In this document: positions 16,995 to 26,583 of the stretch, one piece after another
Layout of the letters: each line of letters begins with the position of its first letter
Numbering within the stretch: the first letter of the stretch is position 1
DNA from: Saccharospirillaceae bacterium
Lineage (GTDB): Bacteria; Pseudomonadota; Gammaproteobacteria; Pseudomonadales; Oceanobacteraceae
Direction of reading: 5' to 3'
Assembly: GCA_021208685.1 (NCBI GenBank)
Contig: JAJOJJ010000031.1
Span: forward strand, 1 to 64,000
Length of the DNA stretch: 64,000 bases
The notes under the pieces: generated by a model
What the model was told of the DNA's origin: nothing
Database searches by the model: none
Seen by the model: only the letters and a program-made list of their open reading frames with translations
Made by a program: the position numbers and the translations under genes

Positions 16995-19811
16995 TCAGAA
17001 AAAGACGGCAGTGCGCAGATAGCCTCTGGTTTCTCCCAGATCGTCATCCAACCCCTGCGCCACCCCAAGAGCGACCGGCAATACCAGGTTGTAACCCAGC
17101 ACCACATCCACCCCCAGTTCAGCACCGACCGCACTCAGCGCTGGCCGGTGCTGCTCACGGAACCAGACGTTGGCGGTTTGCGCCCAGGCGGCCACCGACA
17201 GATCCCCCAGCCCCAGTGGCATCATGCCCCAGTTACGCTCAACGCGGGTCAGCCAGCGATCCAGCCGCAACCCACCGCTGTAGTATTTGTGGCCAATCTG
17301 CACATTGTCTTCATAGCCCGGCAACGCCAACTGATCCCGCCCAAAAAGCAGGACTTCTTCGCCATTCTGGCCACCCATGCTGAACGGCTCCGCACCCCGG
17401 TCAGCGACGCCACCGGCAATCCCGAAACTCAGGGTGTTGCGCCCCGGCAGATCAACGGTGTGTCTGATCGCCGCCTGCCATTGGCTGCCGTTGTAATCGC
17501 TGTTCAGTACATCATTACTTTCGTACACCAGATCGGCGTAGGTGCCCCAGCCAATCCCCGGAACATTGCGGTACAGCTCGCGGTTATCAAAACTCAGGGC
17601 TATACCGGCCAGGGTTTCTTCAATGCCTGAGCCGCGATTCACCCCCGCCGGAGAGCGTTCGGTTTTTTCATGGTCAGACACCAGCCCCAGATGCAGCTGC
17701 AGCTGATCCTCAAAGGCATTCCAGACATGGTCATGACGGGCAATCAGCAGATCTTCACGCCAGGCGTAATAATCATCCTCCTGTCCGGTATTCAGTCCTG
17801 CGAAGCGGTGGCTGCGGTTCCACAACAAAGACCAGCGGGTGTCGTACAGATAGGTTGCAGAGACATCGGCCCACTCCTGCTTAAAGTCCCACAAAGCAGC
17901 AATGCTGTAGCTGTGGCGGCCAACCGCATCGTTGCCACTGGTAGCCAGCCCCAGTGCTGACGAGTATTCATCGATACTGAACAGCGGCAGCCAGTATCTG
18001 GGCATCAGCGTCGGCCATGGGGAATAATCACGGCGCTCTGAAGGCACCACACCACGGACTGACGGCGGATAATCGTAACGCCCCTGGCGGCTGGCAATGC
18101 TGAACATCGCCAGCGTTCGCGGGTTCAGCATGTTCAGCTGGTAACCGTCACTGGTGTACGTCTGATAGGCCACCCGACCATTCAGCCAGCGTGGCTGAAA
18201 CGCCCCACCCACCACCTGCGTCCACTGCTCGACCGTGCCCGTTGACGGTTGCAGCACATACAGGTTAAACACGCCGTCGTAATCGGCGCTGTAGAGAATC
18301 CGGCCATCGGGCAGAAACTCGGGCTGATGTTCAATCGCACGGGTATCGGTCAGTGCCTGCCAGCGCAGTGTGCTCAGAGTCAGACGCTCCAGATTCCAGC
18401 CCTGCCCGGGGCGTTTGAGCGAGGCCACCAGCGATTGTCCATCCGCTGCCACATCAAAGCTGCCCAGCACGGTGCCGCTGTTGCTCTGCCAGAGCATGCG
18501 GGCATTGCCGTCACGCTGCAGCAACCATAATTCGCTCAGCCCCTGCACCTTGCGGCTGCCGATCAGTTGCCGGGCATCGGGTAACCAGCGCACCTTACGC
18601 AGACGCAGGTCGGTGCTGATGCGTTGCCAGCCTGAAGCCTCTGACCACAGAAATACGTCATTCAGGTCACGGCCGCTGGCATGACGGATCAGGCGCGATA
18701 CCGCCAGTGTGCCATCGGCTGCGACATCCACATCACTAACACCTTTCGCCGGAATCAGTGCCTGAACTTGCCAGTCTTCATCCTCTGCCGCCTGCCAGCG
18801 GCTGATCGTGGGCCTGTCCTCACCGTTATCCACCACCTGCAGCAACGCGTCCTTTTGTGCGGCGGTTACCTGCTGGGTTCCGGGCAATACCGGTAAAGCA
18901 ATACCCGCCACTTCACGCGCTTTTAACTGGTCAATCTGCGGGGTAAAACGGCTCAGAAGCCATTGGCGGTAATCATTCCACAACGCCGCAAAGGACTTGC
19001 CAAAGACGTTGCGGGCAACGCGGTTCTGCATCACGTAAGGAATCAGCTCACGGCTGTACTGGTTGAGATAGCGGCTCATGGCCGCTTCACCATAGGTATC
19101 GGCCAGATACTGCCAGAAATACGCGCCATATAAGTAATGCTTGCCACGCGGCCAATCGCGCAGCGGTACCACCACCTGATTCAGATCATCGCCCTGATGA
19201 CTGTCCAGCTCTGTGCGCATCTGCATGGCATAGCTGCTGCTGTCGAGGCGGCCATAACCGAGCTTGTGGTTGGTTTCCAGATACACCGCCAGCCCTTCGG
19301 TAAACATCGACGGCGTAAACACATGCGGAAACAACCAGAACAGGCGGCCAAACAGACTGCGGCCACGGCGGGTAACACCACGGCTCATGTTCATATGCAG
19401 AATGTGCACGTATTCGTGACGGATCAGACCGTGCAGCCATTCATCCATATGCTCCAGCCCGCCTACATCTTCCGGTGGGCTGGCAAACAGCCGGATCTGC
19501 GCAAAGGGAAAGGGCGTGGCCCAGCCATTGGAATAGTCGTAATCGTCGACCAGCACCATCTGTGTGCGCTCGTCCGGCTGCTGCTGAAAAAACGGTACCA
19601 ACTCATCGTGTACGCGCTCAGCAATGCTCAGCGCATGCTGCGCCATCGACTCATAACGGGCGGGATAATGCAGTTCGAAATGTGCCGATGTGCGCGTTTG
19701 CCAATCGGTATCGGAACGATCCCAGGCGGCAGGAATCGCCAACACCTGCCGACTCACAATGACGGACAGAATAAGCAGTACAACAGGATACACTGACAGG
19801 CGTTTCATCAT
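16995..19811 (-). CDS. Gluzincin-type peptidase / beta-propeller / surface-antigen barrel protein
   Basis: 938 residues from ATG 19809-19811 (CAGGGAA upstream), with a signal peptide ending VLA. Residues ~45-290 resemble a peptidase-MA domain, with HEYVH in IRHEYVHILHMN and a following TEGLAVYLE that would supply the third zinc ligand. Residues ~310-600 hold TolB/WD40-like propeller blades (QPEFLPDGRILYSADYDG). The C-terminal ~300 residues look like an outer-membrane barrel of the D15/surface-antigen type (LALPGYED, NRELYRNVPG) and end in Phe, as outer-membrane proteins often do. Likely an outer-membrane protein with a periplasmic or surface peptidase. Target unknown. Confidence 0.8.
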   Translation of the reverse strand: MMKRLSVYPVVLLILSVIVSRQVLAIPAAWDRSDTDWQTRTSAHFELHYPARYESMAQHALSIAERVHDELVPFFQQQPDERTQMVLVDDYDYSNGWATPFPFAQIRLFASPPEDVGGLEHMDEWLHGLIRHEYVHILHMNMSRGVTRRGRSLFGRLFWLFPHVFTPSMFTEGLAVYLETNHKLGYGRLDSSSYAMQMRTELDSHQGDDLNQVVVPLRDWPRGKHYLYGAYFWQYLADTYGEAAMSRYLNQYSRELIPYVMQNRVARNVFGKSFAALWNDYRQWLLSRFTPQIDQLKAREVAGIALPVLPGTQQVTAAQKDALLQVVDNGEDRPTISRWQAAEDEDWQVQALIPAKGVSDVDVAADGTLAVSRLIRHASGRDLNDVFLWSEASGWQRISTDLRLRKVRWLPDARQLIGSRKVQGLSELWLLQRDGNARMLWQSNSGTVLGSFDVAADGQSLVASLKRPGQGWNLERLTLSTLRWQALTDTRAIEHQPEFLPDGRILYSADYDGVFNLYVLQPSTGTVEQWTQVVGGAFQPRWLNGRVAYQTYTSDGYQLNMLNPRTLAMFSIASRQGRYDYPPSVRGVVPSERRDYSPWPTLMPRYWLPLFSIDEYSSALGLATSGNDAVGRHSYSIAALWDFKQEWADVSATYLYDTRWSLLWNRSHRFAGLNTGQEDDYYAWREDLLIARHDHVWNAFEDQLQLHLGLVSDHEKTERSPAGVNRGSGIEETLAGIALSFDNRELYRNVPGIGWGTYADLVYESNDVLNSDYNGSQWQAAIRHTVDLPGRNTLSFGIAGGVADRGAEPFSMGGQNGEEVLLFGRDQLALPGYEDNVQIGHKYYSGGLRLDRWLTRVERNWGMMPLGLGDLSVAAWAQTANVWFREQHRPALSAVGAELGVDVVLGYNLVLPVALGVAQGLDDDLGETRGYLRTAVFF

Positions 19812-20070
19812 CCGGATTCCCTGGAAACTGGTTGCGCGAAAATAGCCGATAACCATCGCGACAACAACAGTGCCAAGTCCGCTTGCCGCACGGATTGGGC
19901 TGACATAGAGTAAGGCACATTACCGATTTACGGTCATGTGCTGCTGCGCTGAAACAACCCGGTACAACGGACAGATACCGCGTGCCAGACCTGCTGTTCA
20001 GCCCTGTTTCAGCGGATTAAGCCTGAGCAGTCAGCACCCTGATAACAATAAAAAGCGCTAAGGAGCAGCC

Positions 20071-20931
20071 GTGCTAAACCCCAATATCTGGCGCAGCCAA
20101 CAGCGAGACTTTCAATGGCGGGGCCTGCGCGTAGGATTTCACGATGAAGGACAGGGACCGGTATTAGTGTTACTCCACGGCCTGCCGGGCAGCAGCTGGG
20201 ACTGGCACCGCCTATGGCCGATGCTGAGTGGCCAATTCCGCCTGATATGTCCGGATTTTCCGGGGTGTGGCGACTCCGATAAACCCACCGGATACAGTTA
20301 CCGGTTAAGCGATCAGGCGCAGCTGGTCCTGGATCTGCTCCATCATCTCGGTATTCAGCAATGTCAGATGATTGGTCACGATTACGGTGCCAGCGTTGGT
20401 CAGCGGATGCTGACAGCAGAATCTGACATTCACATCAGCCGCTGCAGCTGGTTGTGCGCCCGACCCGGCGCCGAGGCCAGATACTTCCTCTGGCGCGAAC
20501 TGCTGCTGGCCGGGCCATTGGGGCCTTTGTTCTGCCACGGCATCAGCGAAGGTCTGTACGGACGCTATCTGGAAACCCTGAGCGGCCCCTACACCCCCAT
20601 CAGCAGCCAGACACGTCAGGATTCCTGGCAGCTGCTGTGCGCTCATCAGGGGCGGCAGATTCTGCCCCTGCTGCTGCAGTACCGCTACGAACTGCCATTA
20701 AGCAACGAACACCCGACAATCAATGAACGCACCAGACAACAATACATCGGCGGGGAATATGACCCGCTGAGCAAACGCAACCGCCATTCTGCGGATACCC
20801 GGTGGATAAAAACAGGACACTTTCCCCATCTGGAGGATGCCGAGCATCTGGCATTGCTGCTGGTTGATTTTCACCGTGAAGACGGCAGTGACAGCCCGGC
20901 GGTTTTCCGGAACCTGATCAGCGGTCAGTGA
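20071..20931 (+). CDS. Alpha/beta hydrolase with Asp nucleophile
   Basis: 286 residues, GTG start after AAGGAGC. The oxyanion segment HGLPGSSWDW is followed by GHDYGASVG, where the nucleophile is Asp instead of Ser, as in epoxide hydrolases and haloalkane dehalogenases. A candidate catalytic His lies in TGHFPHLEDAEH. The cap region (~130-210) is short and contains WRELLLAGPLGPLF. No signal peptide, so cytoplasmic. An epoxide hydrolase-like role is the best guess; substrate unknown. Monocistronic and convergent with the next gene. Confidence 0.75.
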   Translation: MLNPNIWRSQQRDFQWRGLRVGFHDEGQGPVLVLLHGLPGSSWDWHRLWPMLSGQFRLICPDFPGCGDSDKPTGYSYRLSDQAQLVLDLLHHLGIQQCQMIGHDYGASVGQRMLTAESDIHISRCSWLCARPGAEARYFLWRELLLAGPLGPLFCHGISEGLYGRYLETLSGPYTPISSQTRQDSWQLLCAHQGRQILPLLLQYRYELPLSNEHPTINERTRQQYIGGEYDPLSKRNRHSADTRWIKTGHFPHLEDAEHLALLLVDFHREDGSDSPAVFRNLISGQ

Positions 20932-20946
20932 AGGAAACGGCAGCCA

Positions 20947-21258
20947 TCACAAATAGCGCAGGCTTTCTGCAGCCACGATGGCAACCAGTGCCAGAACAAA
21001 CCAGCCCCAGTGGCGAAACATCGGTTGCGGCAATGGATCGGTCAGCGCATTGGCCTGATCGTATTCCAGCATTAACCGCCGTCCGGTGTCGAAATCGACA
21101 TCGTTCACCAGCACCCGCACATAATTCTGCATGGGTATCTCACCCAAGCCACCGGTCAGATGAGCACCTTCAATAAAGCCCCGGATACGGTGCTGCTCAA
21201 GTAAGCCAAGCACCAGATGGGCTTCCAGCATATCAGCTGCCTGGTAAACACATTTCAT
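20947..21258 (-). CDS. DUF2007 family protein with C-terminal membrane anchor
   Basis: 103 residues. The N-terminal ~70 residues match the DUF2007 'putative signal transducing protein' pattern (AADMLEAHLVLGLLEQHRI and VRVLVNDVDFDTGRRLM). A single hydrophobic helix near the C-terminus (WGWFVLALVAIVAA) would anchor it in the membrane. GAGG precedes the ATG. It follows the MRJP-like gene by 16 bases and probably shares its transcript. Function of the family is unknown. Confidence 0.8.
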   Translation of the reverse strand: MKCVYQAADMLEAHLVLGLLEQHRIRGFIEGAHLTGGLGEIPMQNYVRVLVNDVDFDTGRRLMLEYDQANALTDPLPQPMFRHWGWFVLALVAIVAAESLRYL

Positions 21259-21274
21259 TCGCCAGCCTCGCGCA

Positions 21275-22408
21275 TCAGGGATTCAGGTAGGATTCTGCCT
21301 TACTCAGGGAAAAACGATAAATCGGATAAGGGCCAGCCGCCAGTATGTCTTCACGGCGGTGACCGATCACCTGATGCAACGCAGAACACGTCAGGTAAAG
21401 ATAGTCCCCCTTAAGGCTGAAGCCATCGGGCCAGCGCAGATCGGCACTGCGTAAGAGTGTCTGCAGCTCACCGGCGGGCGTGCGACGCACAATCGCTGAG
21501 TGTTCCAGATCCGAAAGATACACATTACCAGCCGAATCCAGCGCCATACCATCCGTCATGGTTTTCGGACCCAGAGCTTCAACGCGGGCACTCAGGGTGG
21601 CGTATAGCAGATCCGCCTGCAACAGATCAGCCACCCGGATGCGATACAACTGGTCAGCCGACACCGCAGCAAAATACAGCCACTCATTGGCATCATCCAG
21701 TGCGATCCCATCAACACCGGGATTCACCGTAAACACGCCAAACAGCGTCATCGCCCGTCCCTGCACCACCGGCTCAAACGCTCCGGCGCGGACACTGACA
21801 TCGTTATGCAGCAAACGGCGGCTGACCCCCTCTGCACGGTCATACACCACCAGAGCCGGAGTCCGCGCCAGCAGGCTGGCATCGGTGATAAAGAAATAAC
21901 GCCCATCGGCGCTGATGCGGAAATCATTGGCGTGCGCGCCCAGCGGAAACACATGGCGCGGGAAGCGATAGCTGTGCAGCAACTCGCGGCTGTTAATATC
22001 AAACGCCAGTAAGCGCACACTGTTCAGCGCGTGCCGGCCGTTATCCAGCAGCCATAACTCGTTGTTGTGCAGACGCAGCGACAGCACCTCATTCAGCGCC
22101 TCTTCAGCACGGCCACCGGGCTGCCACTCCGGAGCGGGAAAAGCCTGAACGTCGCCATTCTGCCAGACAGCAACATTGATATCGGGTGACGCCTCCGGAT
22201 GGAAGGTAAAAAAGATGCGTTCATCATCAGCCACCGCCAGATTGCCCGGCGGCAGCGGCAGACTGGCAACCGTCTCCAGTTCGGTCGAAGGCAGGCGTGG
22301 CGCTCCGCTGCGATCCGGAAAGGGAGCGCTCTCAACATAGATCAGACGTACGGTAAACAGCGCAGCTGCCACCAACAGCAGCATTACAATCATCCAGCGG
22401 CTGAGCAT
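21275..22408 (-). CDS. Yellow/major royal jelly-like beta-propeller protein
   Basis: 377 residues. An N-terminal hydrophobic segment (MIVMLLLVAAALFTVRL) exports or anchors it. The rest resembles the MRJP/yellow six-bladed propeller family: DFRISADGRYFFITDAS, ALVVYDRAEG, GVDGIALDDANEWLYFAA and TDGMALDSAGNVYLSDLE. Bacterial members are sometimes called L-dopachrome tautomerase-related or SMP-30-like, but activity is rarely tested. GGAG precedes the ATG. Likely co-transcribed with the DUF2007 gene downstream. Periplasmic location inferred. Confidence 0.82.
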   Translation of the reverse strand: MLSRWMIVMLLLVAAALFTVRLIYVESAPFPDRSGAPRLPSTELETVASLPLPPGNLAVADDERIFFTFHPEASPDINVAVWQNGDVQAFPAPEWQPGGRAEEALNEVLSLRLHNNELWLLDNGRHALNSVRLLAFDINSRELLHSYRFPRHVFPLGAHANDFRISADGRYFFITDASLLARTPALVVYDRAEGVSRRLLHNDVSVRAGAFEPVVQGRAMTLFGVFTVNPGVDGIALDDANEWLYFAAVSADQLYRIRVADLLQADLLYATLSARVEALGPKTMTDGMALDSAGNVYLSDLEHSAIVRRTPAGELQTLLRSADLRWPDGFSLKGDYLYLTCSALHQVIGHRREDILAAGPYPIYRFSLSKAESYLNP

Positions 22409-22612
22409 GACAACTCCTTATTATTGTTAGGGCCTGATACGTCAGTCATTCATGCTGCCACACGGTAGCAAAGATCGGAGTTTAAGGGAAAACCCTTACC
22501 ATAATCCGCCGCAACAACGGAAGAATCAGGCCCGGCAGCAGTACCCGCTCTGCGGCACATAGGGTAAAGTGCCGCGTTTTATCCGGGGGCCGGTAACAAC
22601 ACCGGGCATACA

Positions 22613-23425
22613 GTGGAACTTGAGATTCTTTACCTTGATGACGCACTGGTCGTCATTAACAAACCCAGTGGTCTGCTGGTACACCGCAGCGAAATTGACC
22701 GCCATGAAAACCGCTTTGCCCTGCAACTGCTGCGCAACCAACTCGGCCAGCGGGTATATCCGGTACACCGTCTGGATAAACCAACGTCCGGCGTTCTCGC
22801 CTTCGCCCTGAATCAGGAAATGGCCAGCCTGATTACCGACCAATGGCGTCAGCGCGCCGTCGACAAACGCTATCTGGCCATTGTCCGGGGCTGGATGCCG
22901 GAGTTTATACACCTCGATAAACCCATGGCCCCGCCGGTCGACCAATACGCCAAACACGAAAAGATCAGGCCCGAACAGGATGCCATCACCGATTTCCGCG
23001 CTCTGGCCAATGCTGAAATTCCGGTCTTTATCGATAAATACCCGCAGTCGCGCTACTCGCTGGTCGAGTGCATTCCACACACTGGCCGCAAACACCAGCT
23101 GCGCCGCCATCTGAAACATCTGAGTCACCCGATCATCGGGGATGCCCGTTACGGTAAAGGCCGTCACAGCCGCTATTTCCGTGATCAATTACAGGCACCG
23201 CGCCTGCTGTTGCATGCTGCTCAGCTGAGCATGAATCACCCGGTCAGCGGTGAGCCGCTGCTGTTTAATGCCCCGCTGGATGGTATCTGGAGGCACCTGA
23301 TTCAGTACTTTGACTGGTACGGGGCCCTGCCGGAAGCACTGCGTTTTGATGAGCAGGATACGCCCCATCCATCGCTCGATTGTTTCCTGAATGTCACGGA
23401 TGAGGACGACGAACAGGACATCTGA
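22613..23425 (+). CDS. truC: tRNA pseudouridine(65) synthase
   Basis: 270 residues, RsuA/RluA-type synthase. It carries the catalytic HRLDKPTSG (Asp nucleophile), the early INKPSGLLVH motif and the late PHTGRKHQLRRHLKHL motif. Length and the RYGKGRHSRYF segment match TruC, which modifies U65 of certain tRNAs, rather than the longer RluA/C/D enzymes that carry an S4 domain. The start is a GTG at 22613. The ribosome site is weak, so the exact start is uncertain by a few codons. It is the last gene before the large DnaA-box region. Confidence 0.87.
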   Translation: MELEILYLDDALVVINKPSGLLVHRSEIDRHENRFALQLLRNQLGQRVYPVHRLDKPTSGVLAFALNQEMASLITDQWRQRAVDKRYLAIVRGWMPEFIHLDKPMAPPVDQYAKHEKIRPEQDAITDFRALANAEIPVFIDKYPQSRYSLVECIPHTGRKHQLRRHLKHLSHPIIGDARYGKGRHSRYFRDQLQAPRLLLHAAQLSMNHPVSGEPLLFNAPLDGIWRHLIQYFDWYGALPEALRFDEQDTPHPSLDCFLNVTDEDDEQDI

Positions 23426-24330
23426 ACGGTCGGAAAAACCATCCACAACGGTGCCGGATCGCGCCGTTTCTGGCCTGCGTTATGTTATCAACATTTTCTG
23501 TGGATAATTCTTTGGGTAAGTTTCTGATAAGTGCCACGAATCCAGCATTCATGCGGCTTCAGGTCGGATTGAATGAAATAACAACAAAATCGAAATCTTA
23601 TATAATTCAATAACTTAGAAAATACAATCCGGCATATTTCAGTTTTTTGACTTTTGAATGTCCGTTCAAAAAGGATGGTGGAGGAATGTGCATAACCACT
23701 TTGAAGAATTTCTTTCAAGTCAAGCGTCAATCTGCGGCAGAAAGCGAAAAAATCTCCTTCCTGATGCGCTGGACTGCTGTTTTTCCTATCCACAAAATCT
23801 GTGCATAACTTTGTGAACAAACACTTTAAAAGTCTCTGGTTTTCGCATGAACAGAGGCCTCATCTCAAATTGTCTATTTTTTAACCAAATAAAAAATTAT
23901 ATATTTTTCAATGACTTATGAAAATCAATAGGCGTTTTGCCAATTTTCGGGCCAAATTGACAGAGCACATACCCGATCAGAGCGGAATGTGCATAAGATG
24001 CATCATTGAGGTTCATGCTGCGCCAAAATGACGCTGCCATAAGGCAGAAAACGGTGTCGCTCAGACCACTGACATCTAAAGGCATACAAGGTGAGTAAAC
24101 ACTTCCACGCACAACCTGTGGATAAAACTGGGGGCAAATTCTGAAAAAATACGCCAGACGCTCTGCAAAAACACCAGAACCATCGCGCCGACCCGTCACA
24201 AATTTGCAATAAAGTGGATATAAAACAGAGACTTAACCAAAAGCAATACAAAAGTACTAATCAATACTCAATCGAAGCCCGTCAGGGCCCATCATTGTGC
24301 ATAACCCGCCCCAATTAGGAGCAGGTACAA
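23426..24330. promoter_or_regulatory. AT-rich intergenic region with a cluster of DnaA boxes
   Basis: About 900 bases without a supported gene, clearly AT-richer than its flanks. Six sites match the DnaA box consensus TTWTNCACA, all read on the minus strand. TGTGGATAA (perfect E. coli box) is at 23499-23507 and 24117-24125. TGTGCATAA is at 23687-23695, 23800-23808, 23988-23996 and 24296-24304. One-mismatch sites lie at 23485-23493 (TTATCAACA) and 23786-23794 (CTATCCACA). A/T-only stretches around 23877-23915 could melt. GATC sites are few. Candidate roles are a DnaA-titrating locus (datA-like) or a replication origin; truC and dsbC neighbours do not match the usual oriC context. Confidence 0.65.
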
Positions 24331-24354
24331 AAAAACCTCCCGCAGGAGGTTTTT
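24331..24354 (-). terminator. Bidirectional Rho-independent terminator after dsbC
   Basis: Stem AAAAACCTCC/GGAGGTTTTT with CGCA loop (24331-24340, 24345-24354). T runs on both strands. It lies 15 bases past the dsbC stop. Confidence 0.88.
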
Positions 24355-24369
24355 ACAGCCAGAGCCGGG

Positions 24370-25236
24370 TTACATCACACCCAGACGACGTGCGAGATCG
24401 TCCGCTGGCATATAGCCGGGGAACAAGCGACCGTCATCGACAATAATGGCCGGCGTGCCGGTAACGCCCACTTCCTGACCCAGATCGTACTGGGCAGCAA
24501 TTGGAGCACCGCAGTCTTTGCTCTTATCCGTCATCGCGACCATCTGTCCCTGCAGAGCACGGTACTGATCTTCCAGCTCCGCCGAACCACCACTCTGACG
24601 CAGGCGCTGACCCAGTATGCTCATATCACGCTGAGTATTCTTCATCGTGGTCATGGCGGTCTTGCGGTCCGCCTGACACCAGACATAGTTAATCTTGCGG
24701 TAGGAATCGGTCAGCTCGCCATTGCGCGGATCTTTAATACCGGCACGGGGATAGGCCAGATAACGCACCGTAATGCCCAGCTCATTCAGACGCGGGATTT
24801 CCTGATGCAGTTTCTGGCAATACCCACAGTCAATATCGGTAAAAACGTTGATCAGCGCTTTCTGATCACCTTCGGCTTTAAATACAACCGTCTGACTGTC
24901 GGTTACCGCTGCAAGGCGGTCTGCACGCTTGGGATTATTACGGTTCTGGGTAATATTCTGCGGGCCTTCGCCACTCAGTTCGTATAATTCGTCACGATAA
25001 ATAAAGTGGCTGAGATCCGGTGTCATGTGCATCACCGAACCGTCAATCAGCACAACCTCCAGAATCTGATTGCCCGCCAATGGCGCAACCTCCCGCACCT
25101 GCAGGCGCGGGCCAAAAGCCTGTACCAGCCTGGCTTCAACCTGCTTGTCGAGCGGCAGCGCTTTAGTGGCTTCTGCGCCCATCGCCGGTAACGTCAGGCT
25201 CAGGCCCAGCGCGGCGGCTAAAAGTGTTTTCTTCAT
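24370..25236 (-). CDS. dsbC: Thiol:disulfide interchange protein DsbC
   Basis: 288 residues from ATG 25234-25236, chosen for its AAAGGTAG site and clean signal peptide (MKKTLLAAALGLSLTLPAMG). Residues ~25-85 are the dimerisation domain. The thioredoxin-fold part carries the catalytic CGYC in FTDIDCGYCQKLH, a second cysteine pair (VWCQADR and SKDCGAP), and the cis-Pro segment GVTGTPAIIV. DsbC isomerises wrong disulfides in periplasmic proteins and is kept reduced by DsbD. It is a single-gene unit ending in a strong terminator. Confidence 0.95.
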   Translation of the reverse strand: MKKTLLAAALGLSLTLPAMGAEATKALPLDKQVEARLVQAFGPRLQVREVAPLAGNQILEVVLIDGSVMHMTPDLSHFIYRDELYELSGEGPQNITQNRNNPKRADRLAAVTDSQTVVFKAEGDQKALINVFTDIDCGYCQKLHQEIPRLNELGITVRYLAYPRAGIKDPRNGELTDSYRKINYVWCQADRKTAMTTMKNTQRDMSILGQRLRQSGGSAELEDQYRALQGQMVAMTDKSKDCGAPIAAQYDLGQEVGVTGTPAIIVDDGRLFPGYMPADDLARRLGVM

Positions 25237-25404
25237 TACAGCTACCTTTACGTCATTATTCAGGCTTGGAGGCCCAGAGCCCTTGTTTGTTCCGGGCCCT
25301 ACCCTTTCAAATGCGCCTGTCAGTGTCAAGAAACTAAGTACCGGACGGTCGCCAGTATACCAGCCGAACGCGCTTTTCTTATGACAGACAAAACAGCAGG
25401 CATA

Positions 25405-25430
25405 AAAAAACGGGCCAGAGGCCCGTTTTT
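25405..25430 (-). terminator. Bidirectional terminator after rplS
   Basis: CGGGCC/GGCCCG stem (25411-25416, 25420-25425) flanked by A and T runs, 18 bases after the rplS stop. It ends the rpsP-rimM-trmD-rplS operon. Confidence 0.9.
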
Positions 25431-25447
25431 CCACAAGAGAAAAAGGA

Positions 25448-25801
25448 TTACACCTTTTCTCTGATACGTGCAGACTTACCGCTACGCTCACGCAGGTAGT
25501 ACAGTTTCGCCTGACGCACATCACCACGACGTTTAACAGCAACGCTGTCGATCATCGGGCTGTGAGTCTGGAAAGTACGCTCAACGCCCACACCGTGGGA
25601 GATTTTACGTACAGTGAAAGCGGAGTTCAGGCCGCGGTTACGCTTACCGATAACCACACCTTCGAACGCCTGAATACGCTCACGATCGCCTTCTTTCACT
25701 TTTACCTGCACAACAACGGTATCACCGGTGCTGAATGCTGGGATGTTGTCTTTCAGCTGCGCATTTTCAATCTGCTGAATGATTGGATTCTTGTTGCTCA
25801 T
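25448..25801 (-). CDS. rplS: 50S ribosomal protein L19
   Basis: 117 residues, typical length. Characteristic segments include [51 protein letters not shown] and [20 protein letters not shown]19 sits at the 30S-50S interface. Last gene of the rpsP operon, 10 bases after trmD, with GGAGCGAACA before the ATG. Confidence 0.97.
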   Translation of the reverse strand: MSNKNPIIQQIENAQLKDNIPAFSTGDTVVVQVKVKEGDRERIQAFEGVVIGKRNRGLNSAFTVRKISHGVGVERTFQTHSPMIDSVAVKRRGDVRQAKLYYLRERSGKSARIREKV

Positions 25802-25811
25802 TGTTCGCTCC

Positions 25812-26570
25812 TTAACAGTCTGCTGAGTTCTGTTCTAGCTCTTGCAGATACTCTGTCAATAACCTTTGTTGCTCGTTAGTCAGTTCCAGCGCTTCCAGTA
25901 AATCCGGTCTGCGCTGCCAGGTTCTTCCCAGTGACTGCTTCAGTCGCCACTGGCGGATCTTTTCGTGGTTGCCACTCAGCAACACGTCCGGTACGGCCTG
26001 CCCTTCGTAAACTTCCGGGCGGGTGTAATGTGGACAATCCAGCAAGCCTTCCATAAAAGAATCCTGCTGCGCCGATTGGTCATGACCCAGTACACCGGGT
26101 ACCAACCGGATCACGGCATCCATCAGCGTCATGGCAGCCAGTTCGCCACCACTGAGGACAAAATCGCCAAGAGACCACTCTTCGTCGACTTCGCGCTCAA
26201 TCAAACGCTCATCAATGCCTTCGTACCGTCCGGCCACCAGAATCAGTTTGTCGCGCTGAGCAAGCTCGAGCACGCCGGCCTGATCCAGTTTGCGTCCCTG
26301 AGGTGATAAATAAATCACCTTAGCGCCTTCCCCCGCCGCCGTTCTGGCTGCGTGGATGGCATCCTGCAGAGGCTGAATTTTCATCAGCATACCGGGGCCG
26401 CCACCGTATGGACGATCATCCACGGTCTGGTAGTTATCGTAGGCGAAATCACGGGGATTCCAGCATTCGATACTCACTTTTTCCTGTTTGACTGCCCGCC
26501 CGCTGACACCATGATCGGTGAGTGCGCGGAACATGTCAGGAAAGAGGGAAATAACCCCAAACCACATCAT
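25812..26570 (-). CDS. trmD: tRNA (guanine37-N1)-methyltransferase
   Basis: 252 residues from tandem ATGs at 26565-26570 ([14 protein letters not shown]). A trefoil-knot SPOUT methyltransferase with [44 protein letters not shown] and [15 protein letters not shown]. It uses S-adenosylmethionine to make m1G37, which prevents +1 frameshifting. It starts 13 bases after the rimM stop with little ribosome site of its own, suggesting translational coupling. Confidence 0.96.
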   Translation of the reverse strand: MMWFGVISLFPDMFRALTDHGVSGRAVKQEKVSIECWNPRDFAYDNYQTVDDRPYGGGPGMLMKIQPLQDAIHAARTAAGEGAKVIYLSPQGRKLDQAGVLELAQRDKLILVAGRYEGIDERLIEREVDEEWSLGDFVLSGGELAAMTLMDAVIRLVPGVLGHDQSAQQDSFMEGLLDCPHYTRPEVYEGQAVPDVLLSGNHEKIRQWRLKQSLGRTWQRRPDLLEALELTNEQQRLLTEYLQELEQNSADC

Positions 26571-26583
26571 TACAACACCGGGC

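Noticed and set aside
16974-17630. 218-codon plus-strand frame
   Set aside because: Antisense shadow of the peptidase/barrel gene.
19137-19796. 219-codon plus-strand frame
   Set aside because: Antisense to the HEYVH peptidase region; composition typical of a shadow frame.
22526-23188. 220-codon minus-strand frame
   Set aside because: Antisense to truC, which carries intact catalytic motifs.
23485-24304. Firm call of chromosomal oriC
   Set aside because: None of dnaA, dnaN, rpmH, mnmG or parAB is next to it, GATC sites are few, and skew could not be computed; kept only as one of several hypotheses.
24370-25542. Longer 390-residue form of DsbC
   Set aside because: The extra N-terminus has no family match and the internal ATG has both a ribosome site and a signal peptide.
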